A DNA stretch of 64,000 nucleotides, from the NCBI RefSeq assembly GCF_001625655.1, contig NZ_AUYB01000092.1, positions 1 through 64,000 on the forward strand, given 5' to 3'. The position numbers and the translations under genes were made by a program. The stretch is from Pseudoalteromonas luteoviolacea DSM 6061 (GTDB lineage Bacteria; Pseudomonadota; Gammaproteobacteria; Enterobacterales; Alteromonadaceae). Positions within the stretch are counted from its first letter, which is position 1. Each line of letters begins with the position of its first letter. Positions 52,233 through 62,800 of this stretch are shown piece by piece. The notes below the pieces were generated by a model that was not told the DNA's origin, ran no database searches, and was given only the letters and a program-made list of their open reading frames with translations.

Positions 52233-55200
52233 TTACGCTTCCCTTGAAAGTTTGCCAGTTGCGATTTCTTGCATCTGATTTTGAAAAAACTCTAATAACT
52301 CAATTTGTGTTTGTGGTGGTTTGGCTGAAACCATACTTTTGGCCATACTCACCAGCTCTTCGCATCGCCTTGATATGGCCATGCATCCTTGTTCTAAATC
52401 GTTGAAGACTTCAGCTGCGATAGCTTCAGGTACTGGGGGGCCTGCATTGCGTCCAGGCACACCAGAAGGTAGGGTCATTAATTGCACTGACAGGGGTCTT
52501 AAGATACCTGTCATAAGATCAATTGCTCCGTTCATCAGTCGCGAGCGACGCATGCTGCCCAGTGGTTTAATGGCGAAGTGTTGCATCATCAATTGAAACA
52601 TCAATTCATGGCAACCTTTGTAAAATTTCATTAGTTCACAGGCTTCAGGGTCTGTGACGAGACTACACCCACTACGCGTCTCAAAAACCGGGTTTTTCAA
52701 CACTGGATATGCAGGCTCAAATGGAATTTCGCTATTTGTAAGTGTCTTTGATATCGCGCGAAGACGGTTAAAGTGGCTTACCTCAAACTGTGGTGAGTCG
52801 GCAGACACGCCTTCACCTTGCTCTGTTACAAAGTTGATAGCAAAAATTGCCGTTTCTCTGTCATAGACTTCAAATTGATAACCTGGATATTCTCTATTAA
52901 TAATTTCGTTCAAGAATAAATGATGTTCGCCACCTAAATTGACTTTTTCTGTTGAGAATAAATCTGGTAACTCGCCAATCGCTATAGTGATATCGTTATA
53001 AAAATCCGCAATGGATTTGCCAACTGTTGGGAAAAAAGCAGGCCATTCAAAGCGCACAAATTTAGCGATTACGTGCTCCGAAAATGGTTCAAAGGAAAAC
53101 TCAGTGTCGAGGCCAAATTTGGCTTTAGCTTCCTCACCGAGTACCGGTTTTCCTGGGTAGAATGGTTCGCCCAAGGCCATCAAAAGGTTGTTAACAACCA
53201 AATAGTGAATCATTTCTTCGTGGGCTATTTCTAATAGGGCGCCACGCCAGCCACCATTGCGACGACGGTCTTCTGTGCCATTGACAAGCTCCAACTGAAC
53301 TTGGTTCCATCTACCTGCGCTGACGAAATGTTCGCCAACGCCATAGTTTGGCAACGAGTATGCACTGTATAAATACTGCAGCATGATAGAGAGTTCTAGA
53401 TCGACAGCATCGCGCAGTGCCTTGATGAGCTGCTCTTTACTTTTGATGTTTCCCTTTGCTTTAAACTGCGGCTCTTGCATCGGCATGATTTTGGGCAAAG
53501 CGGATTGTTCAACATTACATAGATACTTTAGAAATAACTGTGCATGGGCTTGTGGCATTTCACGGGTGCTTGGCATGTAATAACTTTTTTCTTTATTACG
53601 TGGGTCGCACATTTGCCACATTAATCGAGCATAAGTTTCGCATTTGCATTTGTCAGCCATACTAAAGACAGCTTCAGTCATGAATGGGTAAAAAAGTTCG
53701 TAATAGGCCATGACATGTTTGTAGAGGAAGTCGTAGTCAACTTGCTCTGTGGGCGTATCCATAAGTTCCCAGTCACTAGGTAGCACACGAACCAGAATAG
53801 GGTTGTGATACTCACCTAAAAATAATTCTGTACTGCCAGGTTTGAGGCTTTCTATCGTGATTGAACCTTTGCCATCCAAATCTGTGGCAATAAATTGGTC
53901 GCAGCTAAGTGTTTTTGCATCTCGGATGTGGGATGCAAGTTTGGTAATTGGCATCGGCTTACCTTGATAGTAACTGCGAATGGCAACCGACGCTGAACTA
54001 CTCTTGTCGCTAATATGGTTGGGACTTTCCATAGACAAAATGTGCTGTTCAGCTTGAATGTGCCAGTCGCTCTCGTACCAAGTATGTGTCTCTGAGCATA
54101 ACCTGAGAGACTGTTGATGAAATTGTTCATCAAATTGCTGCAGAGGAATATCAATAACACCTGAGTTTATCGCACCGTCTCTATAATCTTCCTCAGAAAT
54201 AGTCGCGATGATTTGTCCGCAGCTGGACTTGAGGTACAAATTACCCAAATTTACTTTTGCGCTGAGCTTAGGTGGCATTCCATTTTGAACTGGGATGTCA
54301 TCTTTATAACTATCGTGAGGAATGCCTATTGCCGCGTTTAAGCTTAACCAATCTTCGCCTATGGAAACGGCGATGGGGGCGTATTGCTCGCTGTTGTCCG
54401 GCCTCAAAATTCTGCCAGTAGGGGAAGTCATCATATCTTCTTCTCGCCACAGACCAATCGTGCCATGTAAATCGCAAAATACAGGCATATTGGGTGCTAC
54501 GGGAGGAGACAAGTTGCTCACGCAATACTGCACAGTTAACCCGAGTACTTTTGGATCATCTAATGCAATTCGTAAAGTATCTAAAAACTCTGATTCAAGG
54601 CCTAGTTGATTAAACAAAAACTCGTCACTGTCTTTTCTAATCGAAAACTGAAACAGTCTCGCTTCGCTCATCTCTTCATACATGAAGTGAGAGATAGGCT
54701 GCGCAATATAGCTTTTATTCATCCATCGCACGCCATGAGTGCAATCTATATCTGCGGACAATATATGCGTTGTATTTGCAGAGGCTTTAGGATCTGTGAT
54801 TGTAAGTTGCCCAGCATAAATAAGCGCAGAGTCCCGCCTTGTAGGATCACAATCTACCCATCGAGCGCGATTAAAAGAGGTTCTTAAGTATTCGTTATAG
54901 TGTCCCCATAGGGAGAGTTTATTACCAACCAATTGATCATCGGTTATGTATTCACCTGGCTTAAGCTGAACACTGGTAATAAGTGTGTTTTCCCAACTAA
55001 AGTGGTTGTTGCCTCGCATATTATATCCAGCTGCGAGGTTAAATAGCCCTGACTCATCCGCTTTTCCTTGTGCGTTAAATTTAGGCCCCATCTCTTTAAT
55101 ATAGTCATGGAAGTGCGCTGGTGGCTGTGCCACATCATAGGGTGTTCCATCCATGATTGCCGTGTTAGTCGCAATATCTAACGTGTTGTTGATATTGCGA

Positions 55201-55268
55201 TTTGCCGTTGGGACGTTGACACGTGCAACCCCTTTAAAATGAACTCGGGGAAAATCGAGAATACTCAT
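52233..55268 (-). CDS. vioB: Imino-indolepyruvate dimer synthase VioB
   Basis: A 1011-residue protein, about the length of Chromobacterium VioB. The N-terminus has FPRVHFKGVARVNVPTANRN, typical for VioB and its relatives RebD/StaD. A ferritin-like part at about 610-860 shows ELSIMLQYLYSAYSLP and EIAHEEMIHYLVVNNLLMALGEP. VioB is a heme-dependent enzyme that couples two indole-3-pyruvate imine molecules made by VioA. The gap from vioA is 54 bases; vioC follows immediately. Confidence 0.94.
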   Translation of the reverse strand: MSILDFPRVHFKGVARVNVPTANRNINNTLDIATNTAIMDGTPYDVAQPPAHFHDYIKEMGPKFNAQGKADESGLFNLAAGYNMRGNNHFSWENTLITSVQLKPGEYITDDQLVGNKLSLWGHYNEYLRTSFNRARWVDCDPTRRDSALIYAGQLTITDPKASANTTHILSADIDCTHGVRWMNKSYIAQPISHFMYEEMSEARLFQFSIRKDSDEFLFNQLGLESEFLDTLRIALDDPKVLGLTVQYCVSNLSPPVAPNMPVFCDLHGTIGLWREEDMMTSPTGRILRPDNSEQYAPIAVSIGEDWLSLNAAIGIPHDSYKDDIPVQNGMPPKLSAKVNLGNLYLKSSCGQIIATISEEDYRDGAINSGVIDIPLQQFDEQFHQQSLRLCSETHTWYESDWHIQAEQHILSMESPNHISDKSSSASVAIRSYYQGKPMPITKLASHIRDAKTLSCDQFIATDLDGKGSITIESLKPGSTELFLGEYHNPILVRVLPSDWELMDTPTEQVDYDFLYKHVMAYYELFYPFMTEAVFSMADKCKCETYARLMWQMCDPRNKEKSYYMPSTREMPQAHAQLFLKYLCNVEQSALPKIMPMQEPQFKAKGNIKSKEQLIKALRDAVDLELSIMLQYLYSAYSLPNYGVGEHFVSAGRWNQVQLELVNGTEDRRRNGGWRGALLEIAHEEMIHYLVVNNLLMALGEPFYPGKPVLGEEAKAKFGLDTEFSFEPFSEHVIAKFVRFEWPAFFPTVGKSIADFYNDITIAIGELPDLFSTEKVNLGGEHHLFLNEIINREYPGYQFEVYDRETAIFAINFVTEQGEGVSADSPQFEVSHFNRLRAISKTLTNSEIPFEPAYPVLKNPVFETRSGCSLVTDPEACELMKFYKGCHELMFQLMMQHFAIKPLGSMRRSRLMNGAIDLMTGILRPLSVQLMTLPSGVPGRNAGPPVPEAIAAEVFNDLEQGCMAISRRCEELVSMAKSMVSAKPPQTQIELLEFFQNQMQEIATGKLSREA

Positions 55269-55322
55269 TTATTTCAAACTTCCTAGTTACTTTTTCTTTA
55301 GTCTGTACTTTGTTGATGACAA

Positions 55323-56621
55323 TTAAACGTGTGCTAATTCTTCATTTCGTTGGCGTTGAAATTGCTCTGATTCAAGCCTTTTCAATAGGGTATTGGCCGC
55401 ACTTCTACCCGCCATAATGCCACCTTCCATCCAGCCACAATGTGGTGTGTACGCATCACTCGCGGAAATAATATGCGACTTTTTATGCGTTAATGTCATC
55501 GGATGATTGGGACAGCACTCTTGAGAGAATTCAACCCCATGAGTCCAATGCTTATAGGTGTGTGTAAGTGGATCTGGGAGTTGACTTTCATGGCAACGTA
55601 GCGCCTCTGCCATTAGTGTTTTAACTGTGCTGAGGTAGTGAGCCTCACCGCGTAAAGTTGTATCTCGCCAAAAGTCTGCGTAGTCGCTGTCGGTATAAAA
55701 AAATACATACCGGTTATCCTTAAAATACAATTTACGAATTGGATTATTGGTAATGACAACATGATCTGCTAGATCTAACTCTTGCCACCACGGCGTGTCA
55801 TAGAATAAAAAGCCTTTAAAAAGTGGAATAGAGCCATAGGTATAATCACTCCAATCCTCTGGGAAACCACAATCTAGCTTTTTCATGGCTGTTGGTGGAA
55901 AAGTCAAAATCATTTCGCCTTCTGAGATGGTAAGCTCAGAGTCGTCTTCTTTGACAAGTTTAAGAGATGGGTTGCTGCCTTTTGCGTCTATGCTCGCCAA
56001 CTCGTATCCAAAGTGAAATTCGACGCCATGAGATAGCGCCTCTTCGTATAGTCTTTGCGTAAGTGCTGAAAAGCCTTCTTTTAAATTGAACCATTCATAT
56101 CCAGCATTTTCTGAAAAGCCTTGGATCTCAGGGTGCTTCTCAATGATGTCAAAGGCAATATGCGGCGAGATGTTTGGTAATGACAATGAATCATAACCGA
56201 GCGCATTGATCATTTCTTTTGCTTGGTGCCTACCTACGTAGATTGTTAAAAACTCTTCAAAAGAGTCATTTGGGTGCTCATCACAAAGAGGTTTCAGATT
56301 TTTTAAAATACTCTTTAAACTTTTATGCAATGCTTGTGGGCGCTTTAGTTGTGTAAAAGGGAATGCTTCATAAGGCAAGTTTAAAGACGTAACTTGCTCT
56401 TTTACATTGTGATGAAGTTGAGAAGAGAAGCGGCCTGCGCCAAGGTCTACAAAGTGATCATTGACTTTAACTGCATGTGCGCGACCACCGACTCGTTTTT
56501 TATGTTCATAAACCTTAATTGAACTATTTTTGCATGCTTTTGATTTTGCTAAAGTAAGCGCGCAAATAATGCCTGATATTCCTGCACCTATGATTGAGAT
56601 TGTGTTTTCTCTAATCGCCAT
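55323..56621 (-). CDS. vioA: L-tryptophan oxidase VioA
   Basis: A 432-residue FAD amine oxidase. Dinucleotide motif ISIIGAGISGIICALTLA, the following KRVGGRAHAV and a C-terminal GWMEGGIMAGRSAANTLL fit the family. VioA oxidises L-tryptophan to the indole-3-pyruvate imine, releasing peroxide; it begins the pathway and draws on the tryptophan pool. The ATG has AAGGA about 10 bases upstream. First gene of the operon, after a 736-base upstream region. Confidence 0.93.
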   Translation of the reverse strand: MAIRENTISIIGAGISGIICALTLAKSKACKNSSIKVYEHKKRVGGRAHAVKVNDHFVDLGAGRFSSQLHHNVKEQVTSLNLPYEAFPFTQLKRPQALHKSLKSILKNLKPLCDEHPNDSFEEFLTIYVGRHQAKEMINALGYDSLSLPNISPHIAFDIIEKHPEIQGFSENAGYEWFNLKEGFSALTQRLYEEALSHGVEFHFGYELASIDAKGSNPSLKLVKEDDSELTISEGEMILTFPPTAMKKLDCGFPEDWSDYTYGSIPLFKGFLFYDTPWWQELDLADHVVITNNPIRKLYFKDNRYVFFYTDSDYADFWRDTTLRGEAHYLSTVKTLMAEALRCHESQLPDPLTHTYKHWTHGVEFSQECCPNHPMTLTHKKSHIISASDAYTPHCGWMEGGIMAGRSAANTLLKRLESEQFQRQRNEELAHV

Positions 56622-57357
56622 GTTCCATATTTCCTTGAGTTTTCCTAAAAACTTATAGCTTTAAATGAAACTTCATTAATAATTAACATTAATTAAATAT
56701 CAAATGTCACTTTTAAGCCGGTTTATTCACTGGTTCACGATGAAATTAAATTCGTATTCCCTAAAATCAATCGATTACGATAATTCAAACCCGCGGTATG
56801 CGTTTTATTAAATGATACCACTGTTGTTCCTCATAATTAACATAGATCAGTAAAATGTTATTAAAATAATGATATTTTCGGTCTGAAATAAATCTTTCAT
56901 TGTTCTTATTATTGCAATTTGTGCATTCACTCTATTGCAAAGTTAGCGTTAGTTTAATTTTTGCGAATAAATTAATGTGCATGGAAGGTGATGGAATGAT
57001 GAATTTTTGTTTTCAATTTGGGGATAAATATGTAGGAAATGTGGAGCGCTAATTTCATCCCATTACAAGTCCGCTCATAAAGTGTACGTGATTGACGAAG
57101 TAGTTCTTAGGGACTATTGACTAAAGTCATGATATGGCGGGAATAATGGCAAAAAATACGGTATTTATAGAGGTGTATGAGTTTTTTAGCAGGTGGGTAC
57201 GAAAATGAGAAAAATTCTTCCTGAAAGATTGCACTTTTAACGAGAATTTGATTCGGGTTTGTACCGGTTACCTAGAGTAGAAAAACAATAAGTAACCCGG
57301 TATTGGTTTATTTGCAACGGAAAAATTAAGATGAATTTTTTATAACTTCATCATTTT
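56622..57357. other. Upstream region of the violacein operon
   Basis: A gene-free 736-base AT-rich stretch between the MATE stop and vioA, long enough for complex control. Structures seen: AAATAC-G-GTATTT palindrome (57154-57166), an imperfect hairpin TACCGGTTAC/GTAACCCGGTA (57262-57302), and a weak hairpin GATGAA/TTCATC near 57331-57353 that may end the MATE transcript. Minus-strand promoter candidates near vioA (for example TATAAG about 25 bases before the ribosome binding site) are weak. No clear 20-bp lux-type box was found by eye. Confidence 0.4.
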
Positions 57358-58743
57358 TTAGTTCTTTTTTATTAGCTTTTCTAGAGTGAAAATTGAAAAG
57401 CTTAGCGCGAAAAGGCCGCCAACCACGTCTGCAATGGGAAATGACCACCACAATGCGTCAGAACCGTAGAGTTTTGGAAGAGTTGCCATAAGCGGTAAAA
57501 GTAATACATAAGTGCGGGCAGCATCTAACATAGTTGCAGGGATGGCTCTACCCATTCCTTGAAACAATCCACTCGACATCATGCAGAATCCTGCAGTGGT
57601 AAAGCCTGCAAATGCAACCAAAGCAATGTCTTTCCCTAAGTTTGTCACCTGCATATCGTTGGTAAAAAGAGCGATCAGCCAATGCGCATTGAAAGAAAGT
57701 ATAAATGTAACGATGAGACCCCACACAGTACTTACTAGGCAGGCTACTAAGTAGGCTTTTTTAACGCGTTTAAACTCACCTGCGCCATAGTTAAATCCAG
57801 CCAAGGTTTGAAGCGCAACCATCATGCCGATTATGGGTAAGAATAAAAACATATAGCAACGAACTAAAATACCGTGTGCTGTAATTAGAGGTTCAGAGTT
57901 TTGTGCAAATACTGTCGAAATTGAATAAACAGTAGCGGCTAAGATCACCGAAAAACCACCATGAGAAAGCAGCACTGGTAATCCTAGGCTCAGCATTTTT
58001 AAATGAACATGGAGGGGGCTCAAGAGTTTACTACGCTTAAATTGCACCGCGCTTTCGCCTTTCATTTGTAGCTGTATGGCAATGACTAACGCAATGCTCA
58101 AGGCACAAATTGTTGCCCATGCGGCACCGGCGACACCCCATTCAAATACAAAAATAAATAGTGCGTCTAGGAGTATATTTAGAATCGAAGCTGTCGAAAG
58201 TACTTGCATCATAGCTTTTGGATTACCGGATGCACGAAACCCTTCAGTAATTTGGTTACAAATAAACCCGATAACCCAAAACATAACAATGGGAGTTATA
58301 TAACTCATGGCTTGTTCTCTTAGCGTGTCAGGCACTGCAAGCAGAGTAAATATAGTATCCAGATTTAAATAGGTAATCGTACAGAGTACCAAGGCACTGG
58401 CTATGGCTAACATAAATGAAGCGGAAAATACTTCATCGGCATCACTTTGCCGTTTTGCACCCAAGTATCTTGAGACCAAAGATGCCATGCCACTACCTAG
58501 CATGGTACTAATTGCAATTAGTATCATTTGTATAGGAAAAACCGCTGACACAGCTCCCATTGCTTGTGCGCCAATACCCTGAGAAATAAATAGGGCATCG
58601 ACAAAGGTATAAAGTCCATTTATGACCATACCTAAAATAGTCGGGATTGCTAAAAAGCAAAATTGCTTAAAGATAGGCCCGGTGAGCAAAGGAGACTGCG
58701 ATTGTTCCTCTATTGCGCTCAATTCTGCTGTGGTCGTACTCAT
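57358..58743 (-). CDS. MATE-family multidrug efflux transporter
   Basis: A 461-residue protein with 12 predicted membrane helices and the duplicated MATE layout: AIPTILGMVINGLYTFVDALFISQGIGAQAMGAVSAVFPIQM in the first half and LSLGLPVLLSHGGFSVILAATVYS in the second. MATE proteins export drugs or metabolites using Na+ or H+ gradients. It lies upstream of vioA on the same strand, so a role in violacein or intermediate export or self-protection is plausible but not shown. AAGGAAAA precedes the ATG. Confidence 0.88.
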   Translation of the reverse strand: MSTTTAELSAIEEQSQSPLLTGPIFKQFCFLAIPTILGMVINGLYTFVDALFISQGIGAQAMGAVSAVFPIQMILIAISTMLGSGMASLVSRYLGAKRQSDADEVFSASFMLAIASALVLCTITYLNLDTIFTLLAVPDTLREQAMSYITPIVMFWVIGFICNQITEGFRASGNPKAMMQVLSTASILNILLDALFIFVFEWGVAGAAWATICALSIALVIAIQLQMKGESAVQFKRSKLLSPLHVHLKMLSLGLPVLLSHGGFSVILAATVYSISTVFAQNSEPLITAHGILVRCYMFLFLPIIGMMVALQTLAGFNYGAGEFKRVKKAYLVACLVSTVWGLIVTFILSFNAHWLIALFTNDMQVTNLGKDIALVAFAGFTTAGFCMMSSGLFQGMGRAIPATMLDAARTYVLLLPLMATLPKLYGSDALWWSFPIADVVGGLFALSFSIFTLEKLIKKN

Positions 58744-59106
58744 GCTTTTTCCTTGTATTCTGATATTTAAGCTGTGGATAGTTTACTGAAAAATTGTTTC
58801 TCGAGGTTAAATTTGTGTTTTAAATTTTTAATTTTATGTTTTTTGTGGCTGGATCTTTACTGTGTGTTTGCTGAAGAAAATTTCAAAACTTTCTGCTAAC
58901 TACATAATTTATTTCATAAAAAAATGAGTGAAAGATGTATTTTTTATTAATTTTTATTGATAAGTATGTATTTCGCCATTTCTTAACCTTGTCTTATGTG
59001 GCTCTTTAGAAAGACACTTTGTAGTGAATATAAGGGATAAATTTTTAAGTAATAACCTTTGTTTGGTATGTTATATTATATCTTTTGGTGTTTGGAGAGA
59101 TGAAAA
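58744..59106. other. Divergent AT-rich promoter region (MATE / merC-like)
   Basis: A 363-base very AT-rich gap between two divergent genes. It must hold both promoters. I see no strong palindrome or known operator. Confidence 0.4.
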
Positions 59107-59511
59107 TTGCGTAACCAAATTCAGTTTGTAGGAGACAATGTTTCTATTGGGCTCGCCGTGATGTGTTTAATTCATTGTATTGCTTTACCATTGTTAATTG
59201 TGTTTTTGCCATTTGTGTCAAAAAGCTTTGTACAAGGTGAGGTATTCCATCAGCTGTTACTTGGCGGTGTGCTGCTAACGAGTATTTTAGCTCTAGTTTC
59301 GGGTTGTAAGACACATAGTAAATGGCATATTTTTTCATTCGGAATCTCAGGGTTAGTAATACTTTCAATAGCTGCCTTTTTTGGATATGACCTACTAGGC
59401 GAATCCGGCGAAACAATATTAACCATCATTGGCAGTTTAATAGTTGCCTTTTCTCACTTGAAAAACATAAAAGCATGCAAACAAGCGAAATGTTGTTCTT
59501 CGACGGCATAA
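59107..59511 (+). CDS. MerC-domain membrane protein
   Basis: A 134-residue protein with four membrane helices and the MerC motif GLAVMCLIHCIALPLLIVFLPF, including the paired cysteines of the first helix. A Cys-rich C-terminus (KACKQAKCCSS) is present. MerC proteins import or handle mercuric and other soft metal ions; isolated chromosomal copies are common and poorly understood. The start is TTG with GGAGAG seven bases upstream; an ATG inside that site is out of frame. Confidence 0.78.
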   Translation: MRNQIQFVGDNVSIGLAVMCLIHCIALPLLIVFLPFVSKSFVQGEVFHQLLLGGVLLTSILALVSGCKTHSKWHIFSFGISGLVILSIAAFFGYDLLGESGETILTIIGSLIVAFSHLKNIKACKQAKCCSSTA

Positions 59512-59806
59512 CACAATAAAAATTGAAGGCGCTTCAATGTCAATATCAATAGTGCTAGAACAAAGGAAATGTCAGCACCAAAATAGAAGGAAAAAATAAG
59601 CCTACGAATTGATAAATAGGGTGATTTCTTTTCTTTGTACTATGCTCAGAGCATTGACTTTATGCTTCAGGGGGCAAAGTGTACCTTTCATCCTATTCTA
59701 TTCTTTCCTTGAACCCCCATATAAGTTGTGCAATTGAAAAGGTAGGCTGCCACAACTCTATTAACTCTTTGTATAAAAGCTGTTGTCACTTTTTATGGGG
59801 GCTGTT

Positions 59807-62800
59807 ATGTACCCGATGAAGAGCTTTGTTAGATTGCCCATCGCCCTTAAAATTTTTGTTGTAGTTGTTTTTGGTTTATTGGCGCAAGTCGCTACTTTAC
59901 AGGTTTTTACACTCAAACAAACGGTAGATAGTCACCTCGATACTCGAATAGATGAAGTCATGAGTTTGTTCGTACAAGCACAAACAGCAGTTGAATTTAT
60001 GGCATCAGAGAACCGTGTTGATCAGATTCAAAAGTACCTCAACTTAATGAAGTCTCACTCAGATGTTGAAGTGGCAGTAATGTATGACAAGCAAGGCCAA
60101 GTGTTGGTTTCAACATTACCTGAATATGCTGGTAAAGATGTAAAAATGGTCCTCGAAGGCATGGAACTAGACGAAGGTGCTAGTGCAAGCTTTCCCAGTA
60201 TTTTAGCTACCACGAAAACCACAGATATATTTGATAATCAGTCTAAGCTGTATGTCATATCAGGCCCTGTGGGGGAGATTGCTACGGCGAGTGACTTTCA
60301 CATGACGCATCTTTTGATTTTGGCTAATTATTCTTCGGCTGAAAAATACATTAAAAACTCAACAATGCATGCGTTTACTCCGTTGTTTGTAATAATGCTA
60401 GTGACAGCCTTACTTGTGGCATTTATTTTTCACGTATCAATTCAAAAACGACTCCAAAAAATCTTTACTCACTTCGATAATTTTGATGCTGATAAAGGAA
60501 TTACGTTTATTGATATTGGCGGTAAGGATGAACTCAGTGAATTGGCCAGAAGAAGCAATATGTTGTTTCTCGATCTAGCAAAAAGCCATGTTGTTGTAAG
60601 CCAACAAAAAGATTACTTCAAAGCACTCTTTGAAGGGATCACCGATGCGGTCGTGATTGTCGATGAGCAGGGTGAAATTTTAGACTTAAATCACACCGCT
60701 AAAGAATGTGTATCGCAAGATTTGACGAAGTCAAAACAATTTAGTGAACAGTTTAAACTATCTCATGACTGTGACCTAAAACAGTTGGTTTCTTTATCAA
60801 AAGAGGCTGACAGCCACAGGGGGAAAAGCGTCAGAAGTTTTTGGCTCAATAATGAAAAGTGGCATGCGATCAATTTATCTATTACTAAACTCACAATGGC
60901 AAAGCAGGGGCTTTCTTGCTACTTGATTGCTTTTGTGGATCAACAGAAAGAATTTGAGCTAACCCTGCAATTACAACTTAGCGAACGGAAACTGTTTTCC
61001 ATCATTGAAAACTTGCCAGAAAGTGTATTCTTACTTCAAGAAACTGGTGAAGTTGCCTATCTCAATGGCCAGTTGAAACGTTTTTTGACTTTAGACACTA
61101 AAGTCAGTAACGCAGAGCAGCTATTAAAGGCATGCCCGAAAAACATTGCCACGTTTTTGGAGCAGCGTATGCAATCTGTTATGTCTGGCGACAGCTATAT
61201 CAGGGAGGAAGTACATTACAAATTTCGTGGTGAAACCTACTATTGCGCCATTACTTTGTTTCCTATTATCAAGCAAAACAAAAGTAGTTTTGCGATGGCA
61301 GGTTTCATATCAGACATCACAGTACAAAAGAAAACCGATTATGAGCTTCAGCGAATTCAACGACGGCTGGCTGAGTTAGTGCGTCATGCACCTATGGCAA
61401 TTATCGAATGGGACCAATCTCTGAATATTGCATTTTGCAATCAAGCAGCGTCTACGCTATTTGGCAGTAGCCAAAGCTCTTTAATTGGGAGTAACTTATC
61501 TGAATTGGTAGCAGCCGATTTTTACTCTGATCTAGAGCGTTATTTATTGCAAACTATTTCAAATGAGCACAATGCAAAGCAGCTTATTGCAATCGCCGAC
61601 AAGCAAGGCACACAGCGAGTTACAGAGTGGCACAGTTTTATTTTGTCAGATGAAGGGAATGAACACGCAAGGTATGCATCGCTAATTTCAGATATAACAA
61701 TGCTCCATGAAGTGATCGAATCACTTGAACTTAAAGAGGCTGAAAAAGACGAGGTACTGCAATCAATGGTGGACCCAGTTATCACCATTAATGATAAAGG
61801 GCATATTCTAACTTTTAATAAAGCAGCTGAAGTTGCATTTCAATATGACGCAGATCGAGTTATAGGGGAAAATGTCAAAATGTTGATGCCTGATGAGTTT
61901 GCTAAGCATCATGACTCTTTTTTACTCAATTACATTACCACTGGGCACAAGCAAGTGATTGGTATTGGGCGACAAGTTATTGGCAAACGCGCTAATGGCG
62001 AAGTATTTCCAATGCACTTATCTATCAGTGAGCTTCCTATCATGCCCAATGGGGTGAGGCGATTTATCGGTAATTGTGTTGATCTTACCAATATAAAAGA
62101 AAAAGAAGAGCAGTTAAGGCGCTCGATGAAAATGGATGCGTTAGGTAAGCTCACTGGCGGTATCGCGCATGATTTCAATAATCTGATAGGTATAATGTTG
62201 GGCTACAGCGACATTATAACTATGCAGCCTACTTTAGATACTGAAATAAAAAGCCACGTACAGGAAATTATCAAAGCTGGGGAGCGGGCAACCAACTTAA
62301 CGCAAAAACTTCTGAATTTTTCTAAAAAAGAAAGTGCGTTGAACGAAGTGTTCTCACTCAACGATGCGTTGCTAGATAGCCGCCAATTATTAGAGAAATC
62401 ACTGAAAGCCGACGTAAAATTGCTTTTCGACTTGTCTCCGGATTTACCTGACGTACAGTTAGATAAACATGATTTTGATGACATGATTTTAAACCTTGTT
62501 ATTAACAGCGTGCATGCTATCAAAGAGGCAGGAAGCGTGACTATTCGGACAAGTTTAGATTGGTATCAAAATAATAGAATAGATCAGTCATCTAGTTTAC
62601 ATGTTAAATGTGAGGTTATTGATACAGGTGAGGGGATTTCTGACCAGCATTTAGATAGTATATTTGACCCGTTTTTTTCTACTAAAGGAGATAAGGGGAC
62701 TGGTTTGGGGTTGAGTCAAGTATATGCTTTTATTCAACGTAGTCTTGGCTGTGTAGATGTAAAAAGTAATCCAGATGGCACCACCTTTGAGATATATTTT

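Noticed and set aside
56611-56628. Six-codon ORF (including stop) overlapping the vioA start
   Set aside because: Its ATG is too close to the AAGGAA, whereas the vioA ATG has normal spacing; probably chance.
59523-59537. TTGAAG-GCG-CTTCAA palindrome after the MerC-like gene
   Set aside because: Short stem with no T-run; neither a terminator nor a known operator could be supported.
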